Source: Frigoribacterium sp. PhB24 (lineage in GTDB: Bacteria > Actinomycetota > Actinomycetes > Actinomycetales > Microbacteriaceae). Taken from it: DNA of 64,000 nt. The stretch is taken from assembly GCF_003755185.1 (NCBI RefSeq), contig NZ_RKIC01000011.1:62001-126000 (forward strand). Direction: 5' to 3'. Position numbers and translations under genes: made by a program. Below, in pieces: positions 26,208 to 36,026 of this stretch (its first letter is position 1; each line of letters starts with the position of its first letter). The notes beneath the pieces are model-generated. The model saw only the letters and a program-made list of their open reading frames with translations, was not told the DNA's origin and did no database searches.

Positions 26208-26900
26208 TCAGGCCTTGGAGGCCTTGAGCATGTAGCCGAACCCGCGTTTGGTCTGGATGATCGGCTCGGTCGAGAACTGGTCGAGCTTGCGACGCAGGTA
26301 CGAGATGTAGCTCTCGACGATGCCGGCGTCGCCGTTGAAGTCGTACTCCCAGACGTGGTCGAGGATCTGCGCCTTCGACAGCACCCGGTTCGGGTTGAGC
26401 ATGAGGTAGCGCAAGAGCTTGAATTCGGTGGGGCTGAGCTCGATGGCGGTCTCGCCGATCGTGACCTCGTGGGTGTCCTGGTCCATCGTGAGCTCGCCCG
26501 CGCGGATGATCGCGTCTTCGTCCTCGTTCATCGTGCGACGCAGGATCGCCTTGATGCGCGCGACGATCTCGTCGAGGCTGAACGGCTTGGTGACGTAGTC
26601 GTCGCCGCCGACGGTGAGGCCCGTGATCTTGTCCTCGGTGTCGTCCTTGGCCGTCAGGAAGAGGATCGGAGAGGTGTAGCCCGACGAGCGAAGTCGTTTG
26701 GTGACGCCGAAGCCGTTCATGTCGGGCAGCATCACGTCGAGGATGATCAGGTCGGGTTCTTCTTCGAGGACGGCCGAGATCGCCTGTGCACCGTTGCCGA
26801 CCGCACGGACGGCGAAGCCCGCGAAACGCAGGCTGGTGGTCAACAGGTCGCGGATGTTCGGTTCGTCGTCGACGATCAGGATCTTGGGGCCGTCACTCAT
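26208..26900 (-). CDS. OmpR/PhoB-family response regulator
   Basis: A 230-residue regulator. The receiver domain (1-120) has the acidic pocket DDE at 11-13, phospho-acceptor Asp 55 (LIILDVMLPD) and Lys 105 (VTKPFSLDE). The C-terminal winged helix (about 130-228) is of OmpR type: LSPTEFKLLRYLMLNPNRVLSK and YISYLRRKLDQ followed by TKRGFGYML. It is transcribed with the histidine kinase downstream, with a terminator-like hairpin between. A GATACT box seven bases before ATG suggests a leaderless transcript. It resembles PhoP/TcrA-type actinobacterial regulators, but targets cannot be inferred. Confidence 0.9.
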   Translation of the reverse strand: MSDGPKILIVDDEPNIRDLLTTSLRFAGFAVRAVGNGAQAISAVLEEEPDLIILDVMLPDMNGFGVTKRLRSSGYTSPILFLTAKDDTEDKITGLTVGGDDYVTKPFSLDEIVARIKAILRRTMNEDEDAIIRAGELTMDQDTHEVTIGETAIELSPTEFKLLRYLMLNPNRVLSKAQILDHVWEYDFNGDAGIVESYISYLRRKLDQFSTEPIIQTKRGFGYMLKASKA

Positions 26901-27004
26901 GCGCCCAAGTATCTGCGCGCCTCCTCGGCGTTTCCTGTGAGCGAGAGGCGAGCCCCCCGCACGTCGACGGAGCGTCAGCCCTCAGGACGCCGGACGGTCC
27001 GCCG

Positions 27005-27568
27005 TCAGGCCGTCGGGTCGGACCACTCCACGTTCGGCACGAGCGCGATGCGCGTGGTGAGCTCGAGCAACTCGTCGGGCACGGCCAGGGTGAAGTCCAC
27101 GCCCTCGCGTCGCTCGAGCACCGCGGTGTAGCCGGAGGCGCGGGTGATCTGCCAGCCGGGGAACTCCTCGACCGAGGCCGCGACGACCTGGGCCTCGGAG
27201 GCGTCGTCGGTGGCACCGATCGCGGTGAGGCCGGCGAACAGGTGGTCCTTGACGGGCGACCCGGCGAGCAGGTCGCTGCGTTCGATGACCTCGGGGTCGG
27301 GGCTCCACGTCACGATGCTCAGGGTCGCACCCGCGTGCAGGCCTCCCTGCACCTCGTAGGTGCGTGCGACCGACACGACCACCGACGGGTCCCACTCGGC
27401 GAATCGCGCACTCTGGCCGCGGAACTCCATCGCGTCGTGGTCGAGCGAGGCCACGAGCGGCCCGAAGGTCGCGAACGGGGCCTGGTCCGCGGCGAACACC
27501 CGGCGGAGGCTGTCACGCCAGAGCTCGTCGTCGCCCAACGGCAGGTCGGCGCCCCGCTCGTCGCTCAT
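27005..27568 (-). CDS. Hypothetical protein coupled to XPB helicase gene
   Basis: A 187-residue acidic soluble protein that I do not recognise, starting MSDERGADLPLGDDELWRDSLRRVFA. It contains an alternating beta pattern (VVVSVARTYEVQGGLHAGATLSIVTW) and ends VPNVEWSDPTA. Its ATG overlaps the stop of the XPB helicase gene by four bases (ATGA), so it is translated together with the helicase and may assist it or simply share its expression. No catalytic motif is evident. Confidence 0.6.
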   Translation of the reverse strand: MSDERGADLPLGDDELWRDSLRRVFAADQAPFATFGPLVASLDHDAMEFRGQSARFAEWDPSVVVSVARTYEVQGGLHAGATLSIVTWSPDPEVIERSDLLAGSPVKDHLFAGLTAIGATDDASEAQVVAASVEEFPGWQITRASGYTAVLERREGVDFTLAVPDELLELTTRIALVPNVEWSDPTA

Positions 27569-29199
27569 GCGGCGACCACCGGCGAGTCGAGGATCGTGTA
27601 GCTGTAGCCCTGCTCGGCCAGGAAGCGCTGGCGGTTCTGGGCGAAGTCCTGGTCGACGGTGTCGCGGCTGACGAGCGTGTAGAACGAGGCCGGCAGGCCC
27701 GACTTCTTCGGTCGCAGCAGGCGGCCGAGGCGCTGCGCCTCTTCTTGACGCGACCCGTACGAACCGCTGACCTGGATCGCCACGGTCGCCTCGGGCAGGT
27801 CGACCGAGAAATTGGCCACCTTCGAGACGACGAGCACTTTGAGGTCGCCGTCGCGGAACCGCTGGTAGAGGCGTTCCCGTTCGTCGACGGGCGTGCTGCC
27901 GGTGAGGGTCGGGGCGTCGAGCACGGCGGCGAGCTCGTCCAGCTGGTCGAGGTACTGGCCGATGACGAGGATCTGCTCGCCGTCGTGTCGGGCCACGAGG
28001 TGCTTGACCACGTCGAGCTTGGCCGGGGCCGTCGCGGCCATGCGGTAGCGCTCGTCGTCGGGGGACGCCGCGTACTCGAGCCGCGCCTCCTGGGGCAGGT
28101 CGACCCGCACCTCGTAGCACGAGGCCGGCGAGATGAAGCCCTGGGCCTCGATCTCTTTCCAGGGGGCGTCGAACCGCTTGGGGCCGATCAGGCTGAAGAC
28201 GTCGCTCTCGCGGCCGTCCTCGCGCACGAGCGTCGCGGTGAGGCCGAGGCGGCGACGGGCCTGCAACTCGGCGGTCAGCTTGAAGACCGGCGCCGGCAGC
28301 AGGTGCACCTCGTCGTAGACCACGAGACCCCAGTCGAGCGCGTCCAGCAGCGAGAGGTGGGTGTACTTGCCCCCGCGGCGGGCCGTGAGGATCTGGTAGG
28401 TCGCGATGGTCACCGGCTTGACCTCTTTCACCGAGCCCGAGTACTCGCCGATCTCGTCCTCGGTGAGCGAGGTGCGCCTGAGCAGCTCGTCGCGCCACTG
28501 ACGCGCCGAGACCGTGTTCGTGACGAGGATGAGCGTGGTGGTGCCGGCGGCCGCCATGGCCCCGGCGCCGACCAGCGTCTTGCCGGCACCGCAGGGCAGC
28601 ACGACGACGCCGGAGCCGCCCTCGAAGAAGTTGTCGATCGCCTTCTGCTGGTAGTCACGCAGGTGCCAGTCGCTCTCGTCGAGGTCGATGGCGTGAGGGG
28701 TGCCGGGCGTGTAACCGGCGTGGTCCTCGGCGGGCCAGCCGAGCTTGACGAGCTGCTGCTTCACCTCGCCGCGCGCCCAGGGCAGGAGCTCCCACAGATC
28801 GTCCGCCCGCTTGACGCCGAGCAGCTCACCGACCTTCTTGGCACGGGTCACCTCGCTCAGCACCGAGCTGTCGGTGCCGCGGAGCAGCAACTGGTCGCCG
28901 TCGCGCTCGATGACGATGCGACCGTAGCGCGCGACCGTCTCGGCGATGTCGACGCTGACGCTCTGCGGCACCGGGAACTTGCTGTACTTCTCGAGGGTGC
29001 CGAGCATGTCGTCGGCGGTGTGCCCGGCCGCCCGTGCGTTCCACAACCCGAGCCGGGTGATGCGGTAGGTGTGCACGTGCTCGGGGGCGCGCTCGAGCTC
29101 GGCGAAGACGCTGAGGTCGTGTCGCGCGTCCTCCGCCTGCTCGTGGGCGACCTCGAGCAGGACGGTGCGATCGCTCTGCACGATCAGGGGTCCGGTCAT
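27565..29199 (-). CDS. XPB/ERCC3-type DNA repair helicase
   Basis: A 544-residue superfamily 2 helicase. An N-terminal damage-recognition-like domain (1-180) comes first, then Walker A LPCGAGKTLVGAG, the DEVH box VVYDEVHLLPA, motif III LTATLVRED, and helicase domain 2 with GSYGSRQEEAQRLGRLLRPK (motif VI). The thumb-like insertion and RED motif fit bacterial XPB, a 3'-5' translocase acting in DNA repair. A TAGACT box lies eight bases before ATG 29199, suggesting a leaderless mRNA. The upstream gene encodes a protein of the family that usually accompanies XPB. Confidence 0.92.
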   Translation of the reverse strand: MTGPLIVQSDRTVLLEVAHEQAEDARHDLSVFAELERAPEHVHTYRITRLGLWNARAAGHTADDMLGTLEKYSKFPVPQSVSVDIAETVARYGRIVIERDGDQLLLRGTDSSVLSEVTRAKKVGELLGVKRADDLWELLPWARGEVKQQLVKLGWPAEDHAGYTPGTPHAIDLDESDWHLRDYQQKAIDNFFEGGSGVVVLPCGAGKTLVGAGAMAAAGTTTLILVTNTVSARQWRDELLRRTSLTEDEIGEYSGSVKEVKPVTIATYQILTARRGGKYTHLSLLDALDWGLVVYDEVHLLPAPVFKLTAELQARRRLGLTATLVREDGRESDVFSLIGPKRFDAPWKEIEAQGFISPASCYEVRVDLPQEARLEYAASPDDERYRMAATAPAKLDVVKHLVARHDGEQILVIGQYLDQLDELAAVLDAPTLTGSTPVDERERLYQRFRDGDLKVLVVSKVANFSVDLPEATVAIQVSGSYGSRQEEAQRLGRLLRPKKSGLPASFYTLVSRDTVDQDFAQNRQRFLAEQGYSYTILDSPVVAA

Positions 29200-29298
29200 G
29201 AGGGACGAGTCTAGGCGCGCCTCCTGCCGCCTCTCACAGCCGGGTGGGGGCCGCCTCCGGACGAGGAGGCGCGGGTCGGCCGACGAGGGCCGCGCGCC

Positions 29299-31158
29299 TC
29301 AGTCGCGACTCGCGACCGCCACCACGTTCTTCAACGGCAAGGTGCGTTCGACGTCCGACTTCTTGTCGCGTCCGCGGACGCGTCCCCCGCCGATGCCCGT
29401 CGGCTCCATGTCGAGCGTGGTCGTGCTGCCGTCGGGCATCGCGACGGTCACCGTGACCGTCAACCGGCCCTTCACGGCGGCGTCCAGCTGGCGGGCGATC
29501 CAGGCGCGGTCGGTCGACTCGTCACCGGAACCCTCGTCGCTGTGCAGCCGCCGGACCAGTTCGCGCAACGGGTCGCGCGTCTCGACCGGGGCCGGACGCC
29601 GCGGTCGGCGGCGGGACGGCGGGACGACCTCGGCACCGTCGGCGTCGACGACGACGACGGGATACCGCTCGTCGTTCAGCGACCAGAAGACGGTGTCGCG
29701 TTCGAATCGACTCGCGACGGTCGTCGCATCGATCCGGGTCAGGGCGAGTGGCGAGAGCGACTGGTCGACCTCGAGGGTGTCGAGGCTCGCGCGGTCGTCG
29801 GCGACGACGATCGACAGGGCGTCGCCCGGCGCACCGGCCGGGGCGCTGCCCGGCGTCACGGCGCTCACGCGGTAGCGGCCGTGCCGCTCGGCGCTCTGCT
29901 GGATCAGGTAGTCGAGCGGCTGGGGGATGCCCGTCGACGAGATGCCCCCGAGGAACTCGCGCAGCGTCTCGGCCGATTCGCCCTCGCTGAGGGCGCGTTG
30001 CAGCCCGCCCTCGGTGATGCGGTAGGTGGCCGCCAGGCCGGCGCTCTCGACCACCGCGATGACGCGGAGCCGGGCGTCGATGGCCGGCGACAGGGGCCCG
30101 GGCGACACGACGCTGAGGTCGTGCTGCAGGTAGACCTGCTCGACGGCGTCCGGCAGCAGGGCGGCGACGCGGGTGCGGGCGGCCGCGGGCCCCTCGCGGA
30201 ACAGGGCCACGGCGGCCGAGGTGGGTGTGTCGTCCGAGGTCAGGCCCAGCACCTCGGCACTGCGCGAGAACGCGGAGATGCGATCGGTGATCCAGCTGCC
30301 CCCTGCCGGGTACGACCACTCGGAGAACTCGCGCAGCGGCAGCCCCCACGACGTGTCGACGCGTTGCTCGAGCACCGTGAGGATCTCGGCCGGCAGCGAG
30401 CTCAGCCAGGCCCGTGTCAGCGTCTGCCACCGGTCGGGCCAGGAGGCGCGGAGCCAGTCGGTCGCGTCGGCGGCCACGACCCAGCCGTCGGGGCTCGGGG
30501 CTGCCAGCCCGGCCCGCACGGCGATGGCGAGCACCGTGGCCACGTCGTCGACGTCGATGCGGGCGGCCTCGGCGAGCCGCCTCGTCTCGGGCAGCGCCAG
30601 GCCGCCCTTCGCGAGCTCGCGCGCCGGCGACTGCTCGAGGGCCCGGAGGATCTCGGCCACCTCGATGACCACGGCGTACAGCCGTTCGGCCGATCGGGCG
30701 TCGGCGTCGTCGCGGGCCTGGTCGAGGACGGTCTCGAGCACCACCGGCGGTCGCTCGGAGGTCAGCACCTCGAGGGTCAGGGCGGGGTCGTCGTCGAGGC
30801 GCTCGCCCACGGCGTCGAGGGTCGCGACGGAGTCGCCGCGACGCACGACGAGGAACGCCTCGTCGACGCGGTCGAGCGCGGCCGCCACCGTCTCGCGGTC
30901 GACCTCGAAGGCGGCCTCGATGCGCTCGTGCACGGCGTCGACGTCGCCCGGCACCCGGACGACCTGCAGGACGATCAGCGCGACGCGATCGAGGTGGGCG
31001 AGGGCGTCGCGCACGCTGGCCGGCTCGAGCAGGACGTCCGCGAGGTCGAACGCGTCGTGGACGCTCGACGCCCGGACCTGCCGCCGCGCGAGGCGCCGCA
31101 GGAGGTCGTCGTCGCCGACGGAGCGCAGGACGCCCGCGAGGTCGAGTGCACTAGCCAT
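29299..31158 (-). CDS. Helicase-associated (XPB partner) domain protein
   Basis: A 619-residue protein of the actinobacterial family annotated as helicase-associated or XPB/Ssl2-like helical domain protein (mycobacterial Rv0862c type). It starts with winged-helix-like repeats (ALDLAGVLRSVGDDDLLRRL) and has a C-terminal DPLRELVRRLHSDE and WYL-like ATLDMEPTGIGGGRVRGRDKKSDVERTLPLKNVV-type strands. It has no ATPase motifs itself. It directly precedes the XPB helicase gene with 99 bases between, in which two opposed copies of the dispersed GGAGGCGCG word occur. Function is unproven; a loader or regulator of XPB is plausible. Confidence 0.75.
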   Translation of the reverse strand: MASALDLAGVLRSVGDDDLLRRLARRQVRASSVHDAFDLADVLLEPASVRDALAHLDRVALIVLQVVRVPGDVDAVHERIEAAFEVDRETVAAALDRVDEAFLVVRRGDSVATLDAVGERLDDDPALTLEVLTSERPPVVLETVLDQARDDADARSAERLYAVVIEVAEILRALEQSPARELAKGGLALPETRRLAEAARIDVDDVATVLAIAVRAGLAAPSPDGWVVAADATDWLRASWPDRWQTLTRAWLSSLPAEILTVLEQRVDTSWGLPLREFSEWSYPAGGSWITDRISAFSRSAEVLGLTSDDTPTSAAVALFREGPAAARTRVAALLPDAVEQVYLQHDLSVVSPGPLSPAIDARLRVIAVVESAGLAATYRITEGGLQRALSEGESAETLREFLGGISSTGIPQPLDYLIQQSAERHGRYRVSAVTPGSAPAGAPGDALSIVVADDRASLDTLEVDQSLSPLALTRIDATTVASRFERDTVFWSLNDERYPVVVVDADGAEVVPPSRRRPRRPAPVETRDPLRELVRRLHSDEGSGDESTDRAWIARQLDAAVKGRLTVTVTVAMPDGSTTTLDMEPTGIGGGRVRGRDKKSDVERTLPLKNVVAVASRD

Positions 31159-31197
31159 GGTGGGGGCCTCCAGCCGTCGTGCAGCCCGGGTCTGCGG

Positions 31198-31476
31198 TTA
31201 CCGTCTGGTGCCCCGTGAGTCGCGGCTGCGACGCACGGCGCTCGCCACCACGAATGCGAGGAGCATCGCGAAGGCGATCGGGAGCCCGATGAGGGGCAGG
31301 ATCGTGAGAGCGGGCCAGACGCCCGCGGTGAAGTCGGTGACACCCGTCGCCGTGCCGACGAGCCTCGTGAAGAACGCGAGGACCGAGACGACGACGATGG
31401 CGAGGATCATGAAGAGGAGGACGCGCTCTGTACGATTGACGGCAGAGGGCGCACTCGGTTCGATCTTCTTGGCCAC
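31198..31476 (-). CDS. Small two-helix membrane protein
   Basis: A 92-residue protein starting MAKKIEPSAPSAVNRTERVLL, with two transmembrane helices (about 19-42 and 55-78) and a basic tail RRSRDSRGTRR. It follows the usual small multipass hypothetical near cspB-DUF3027 in Actinobacteria. It ends 39 bases before the helicase-associated gene start and could be co-transcribed with it. No function is assigned. Confidence 0.6.
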   Translation of the reverse strand: MAKKIEPSAPSAVNRTERVLLFMILAIVVVSVLAFFTRLVGTATGVTDFTAGVWPALTILPLIGLPIAFAMLLAFVVASAVRRSRDSRGTRR

Positions 31477-31567
31477 GGGTCAACGATAGTGCGGTGCGGC
31501 CCTACCCGGCGATCTAAGCTGGGGCGACCCACCCCCAGGGTCACCCGTCTTCACGAGAGGTCCAGTC

Positions 31568-31945
31568 ATGCCCACCGGCAAGGTCAAGTTCTACGACGAC
31601 GAGAAGGGCTTCGGCTTCATCAGCAGCGATGACGGCCAAGAGGTCTTCCTCCACGCGTCGGCCCTGCCCGCCGGCACCGTGGGTGTCAAGGCGGGAACCC
31701 GCCTCGAGTACGGCATCGCCGACGGCAAGCGCGGCGCGCAGGCCCTGTCGGTCCGCGTGCTCGAGGCCGCTCCGAGCCTGGCGAAGATGAACCGTCGCTC
31801 CGCCGACGACATGGCCGTCATCGTCGAAGACCTGGTCAAGGTGCTCGACAAGGCCGGTGGCGACCTGCGTCACGGCCGCTACCCGCAGAACGGCGCCCGC
31901 ATCGCGGTCCTGCTCCGCACCGTCGCGGACTCGTTCGATGCCTGA
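31568..31945 (+). CDS. Cold-shock-domain protein with C-terminal extension
   Basis: A 125-residue protein: an N-terminal cold-shock domain (residues 1-66) with RNP1 KGFGFISS and RNP2 VFLHASAL, then a helical extension of about 55 residues ending DLRHGRYPQNGARIAVLLRTVADSFDA. This long form is typical of actinobacterial CspB-like proteins next to DUF3027 (mycobacterial Rv0871/Rv0883c region). TAAGCT at about 31513 and GAGAGG before ATG indicate a conventional leader. The stop overlaps the next gene's start by eight bases, coupling the two. Confidence 0.88.
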   Translation: MPTGKVKFYDDEKGFGFISSDDGQEVFLHASALPAGTVGVKAGTRLEYGIADGKRGAQALSVRVLEAAPSLAKMNRRSADDMAVIVEDLVKVLDKAGGDLRHGRYPQNGARIAVLLRTVADSFDA

Positions 31946-32570
31946 GGCCGCCACGCGCACGCCCTGGTCCGAACTCGCCCGCCGCGCCCTCACCGAGATC
32001 ACGCCGGACGAGACCATCGGTGCCGAGGTCGAGCCGGTCGACGACGAGGCCGGCGTCACCTCGGTGCGCTTCGCCACGCTGCTGCCCGGCTACCCGGGCT
32101 GGCACTGGACGGTCAGCGTCGCCCACCTCGACGGTGAAGAGCCCTCGGTGCTCGAGGCCGAGCTGATGCCCGGCGACGGTGCCCTGCTGGCCCCGGACTG
32201 GGTGCCGTGGGCCGATCGCCTCGCCGAGATGAAGGCCCAGGAGGCGCACGACGGCGACGAGGACGGCGACGAGTCCGAGGACGACGAGTCCGACGACGAC
32301 GACTCCTACGACGACGATTCCGACGACGAGGACGAGGACGAGTCGGACGACTCCGACGGCGTGCACGGTTCGATCGTGCACGGCGGCGACGTGGACGGCG
32401 TCGACATCGACGACCTCGTCGACGACACGGACGGTGACGACGACGACTCCGATCAGGCGGACGCACCCGTCGTCCCCGGCGCGCACCCCGAGGCCGACCT
32501 CGACGACGACTCGCACGACGACGACTGGGACGGCGAGGACGAAGACCCCCTGAGCAGGCGACGGAAGTAG
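31938..32570 (+). CDS. DUF3027-family acidic protein
   Basis: A 210-residue protein. Residues 1-100 match DUF3027 by FATLLPGYPGWHWTVSVAHL and LLAPDWVPWADRL. The following 100 residues are an extremely acidic Asp/Glu/Ser run (ESEDDESDDDDSYDDDS) ending in a basic SRRRK. Family members differ in this low-complexity tail. The ATG overlaps the preceding cold-shock gene by eight bases, so it is translated with it; an RNA-related role is plausible but not shown. It is followed by a 46-base perfect palindrome and converges on serC. Confidence 0.8.
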   Translation: MPEAATRTPWSELARRALTEITPDETIGAEVEPVDDEAGVTSVRFATLLPGYPGWHWTVSVAHLDGEEPSVLEAELMPGDGALLAPDWVPWADRLAEMKAQEAHDGDEDGDESEDDESDDDDSYDDDSDDEDEDESDDSDGVHGSIVHGGDVDGVDIDDLVDDTDGDDDDSDQADAPVVPGAHPEADLDDDSHDDDWDGEDEDPLSRRRK

Positions 32571-32609
32571 TCGACGGAGCTCGACCCGCGCCTCCTGCGT
32601 CCGGGTCGG

Positions 32610-32655
32610 GCACGACGAAGGCCCCGACACGATCGTGTCGGGGCCTTCGTCGTGC
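32610..32655. terminator. 46-base perfect palindromic bidirectional terminator
   Basis: Two 23-base arms are exact complements with no unpaired centre (ACACGATCGTGT in the middle; outer word GCACGACGAAGGCCCC). It lies between convergent DUF3027 and serC, ending ten bases from the serC stop, and should terminate both. A copy of the dispersed word (32587) is adjacent. Confidence 0.75.
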
Positions 32656-32665
32656 GCGCGATCGA

Positions 32666-34559
<1,894 letters not shown>

Positions 34560-34672
34560 CCGCACCGACGGGGCACGCTCGATTCTTGCGTGCGGGCGCC
34601 GCGCCTCCTGCGATCCGTGCCGGATCACGCAGTCCTTTACCGATTCGTTACAAATGTCCCCCGCGAGGATGA

Positions 34673-34843
34673 TTTCACACGGGTCCCTGGGCTACAGTCG
34701 CTGAGTCCCCAGGCCGCTGAACCGGCCGCCGGACCCGTGGCAGGACGTCTCTCACGCCCGTCTCCTGCCGTGTGTCGTCGCGATACGAACGAACGGACGG
34801 GACAGCTTCCCTAGAGCTGTCGAGACGCAGGAGACCCATCCCC
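34673..34843 (+). promoter_or_regulatory. Structured leader of the NlpC/P60 gene
   Basis: TACAGT near 34692 is a possible -10 box, giving a leader of about 140 bases with several GC-rich stems (for instance CTGGGC with GTCCCCAG, and ACCGGCCGCCGG). Long leaders before NlpC/P60 or rpf genes in Actinobacteria often hold a c-di-AMP riboswitch; I could not match its consensus by eye. Confidence 0.35.
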
Positions 34844-35722
34844 TTGACGCTTCCCGGCTCAGAGAACGACCCCGACGTGCGCCCGAACCGCACCGTCGCC
34901 ACCCGGACCCCCGCCGATCTGCCGACCCGCTCGTCGCTGCGGCGCGCGCAAGCTGCTGCGGCTGCCGCACCCGCCCGCTCGGGCCGGCCCTCGGTCAAGC
35001 GCAGCGTGGTGTCGGTGACCGTCATGACCCTCACCGCCGGTCTCATCGGCACGATGGCCCTCCCGGCTTTCGCGTCCAACCCCGCCGCGGCGAACGGCCC
35101 GAGCGTGGGCGCCTCGTCGACGAGCGCCTCGACCGGTCACGCGCAGAGCGTCGCCGTCGGCGACGACGTCGCCCTCGCCGACGCCACCCGCGACGGCTAC
35201 ACGGCGACGTCGCAGGCGGACCTCAACGCGGCGGCCCTGGCCACCCAGCGCGAAGCCGAGCGTGCCGCCCTGGCCGCGAGCTACGCCAGCTACACGGGCC
35301 CGACGGCCGCCGACAACGTCGCCGCCGCCGCGAGCTCGGCGAGTTCGACGACCGGCACCGTGGCGACGCCCGGTGCGTTCAGCCTCAGCGCCGTCTACAA
35401 CACCGCACTGCAGTACGTCGGCACGCCCTACGTCTTCGGCGGAGCGACCCCGGCCGGCTTCGACTGCTCGGGCTTCGTGATGTACGTCTACTCGCAGTAC
35501 GGCATCTCGCTGCCGCACTCGGTGACGCGTCAGGGCGCGATGGGCACGCCGATCTCGGCGGCCGAGGCGCAGCCCGGAGACGTCGTGATCTTCAACGACG
35601 GGTCGCACGACGGCTTCTACGCGGGCAACGGCATGATCCTCGACGCGCCCAAGCCCGGCGGGTCGGTTAGTGTGCGGCCGCTCTGGACCAGCGCGGTGCA
35701 CTACGTGCGCTACGGGGCGTAG
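34844..35722 (+). CDS. Secreted NlpC/P60 peptidoglycan endopeptidase
   Basis: A 292-residue secreted cell-wall hydrolase cleaving peptide stems of peptidoglycan. TTG 34844 is preferred, with AGGAG ten bases upstream. An N-terminal cytoplasmic basic region is followed by a signal helix (about residues 62-85, ending LPAFASN). A low-complexity Ala/Ser/Thr linker leads to the NlpC/P60 domain (about 180-292) with the catalytic Cys in FDCSGFVMYVYSQYG and His in DGSHDGFYAGNG. The AEAQPGDVVIF turn is standard. A long upstream leader suggests RNA-level regulation. A hairpin 34 bases after the stop probably terminates it. Confidence 0.85.
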   Translation: MTLPGSENDPDVRPNRTVATRTPADLPTRSSLRRAQAAAAAAPARSGRPSVKRSVVSVTVMTLTAGLIGTMALPAFASNPAAANGPSVGASSTSASTGHAQSVAVGDDVALADATRDGYTATSQADLNAAALATQREAERAALAASYASYTGPTAADNVAAAASSASSTTGTVATPGAFSLSAVYNTALQYVGTPYVFGGATPAGFDCSGFVMYVYSQYGISLPHSVTRQGAMGTPISAAEAQPGDVVIFNDGSHDGFYAGNGMILDAPKPGGSVSVRPLWTSAVHYVRYGA

Positions 35723-35755
35723 GCGACCCGCGCCTCCTGCGCCTGAACACCCTGT

Positions 35756-35792
35756 GAAGAGTCGTGTTGCCCCTAGGCAGCGCGGCTCTTCC
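35756..35792 (+). terminator. Terminator hairpin after the NlpC/P60 gene
   Basis: GAAGAGTCGTG and CGCGGCTCTTC pair (two G-T pairs) with an inner TGCC/GGCA stem. It lies 33 bases after the stop and just upstream of the HNH leader promoter, so it could alternatively act on that promoter. Confidence 0.5.
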
Positions 35793-35797
35793 GGGGT

Positions 35798-35803
35798 TAG
35801 CCT
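35798..35803 (+). promoter_or_regulatory. Putative -10 box of the HNH attenuator transcript
   Basis: TAGCCT, matching the TAnnnT boxes seen elsewhere in the window, would start a transcript near 35810, about 30 bases before the leader-peptide ATG. Confidence 0.5.
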
Positions 35804-35840
35804 GGCGCTCTCGGAGTTCCGCTGAGACCAGGAGCGTCAC

Positions 35841-35912
35841 ATGAATCGTTCGACCGCCACCCGCACCATGGGTGCGCTGTCGCACGAGCACATACGACAC
35901 CCCGCCATGTGA
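35841..35912 (+). CDS. Leader peptide of the HNH endonuclease gene (23 residues)
   Basis: A short open reading frame with a good ribosome-binding site (CCAGGAGCG). It begins MNRSTATRTM and carries HEHIRHP at residues 15-21, then AM and a TGA. Three His codons fall within six, joined to the codons ATA and CGA, both rare at this GC content; these make a plausible slow or stalling site. It is followed four bases later by an intrinsic terminator. Codons 11-14 (35871-35881) are complementary to the sequence at 35911-35921 that forms the start of the terminator stem. This is the layout of ribosome-mediated attenuation. The gene is too short for routine calling and its expression is inferred. Confidence 0.65.
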   Translation: MNRSTATRTMGALSHEHIRHPAM

Positions 35913-35921
35913 CAGAGCACC
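35871..35921 (+). promoter_or_regulatory. Antiterminator pairing in the HNH leader
   Basis: GGTGCGCTGTC (35871-35881) pairs with GACAGAGCACC (35911-35921), ten of eleven positions. The second segment overlaps the 5' arm of the terminator (35916-35924), so the two structures exclude each other. Confidence 0.6.
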
Positions 35922-35943
35922 GTCCCCGTGACGGTGCTTTTTT
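35916..35943 (+). terminator. Intrinsic terminator (attenuator) before the HNH gene
   Basis: AGCACCGTC-CCCGT-GACGGTGCT followed by six T. It is the only hairpin in the window with a classic T-tract, and it lies between the leader peptide and the HNH gene rather than after a gene. Confidence 0.85.
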
Positions 35944-36026
35944 CGTATCGGTGGGCCCGTCGGTCCTGCGCAGCCCCGAGAGATCGAATCCCTGGAAGCC
36001 GTCCAGGGTGCTTCGAAAGGGAAAGC

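Noticed and set aside
29216-29298. Riboswitch or small RNA between the XPB and partner genes
   Set aside because: The 99-base gap contains only two opposed copies of the dispersed word and a start-proximal TAGACT box; no further structure is evident.
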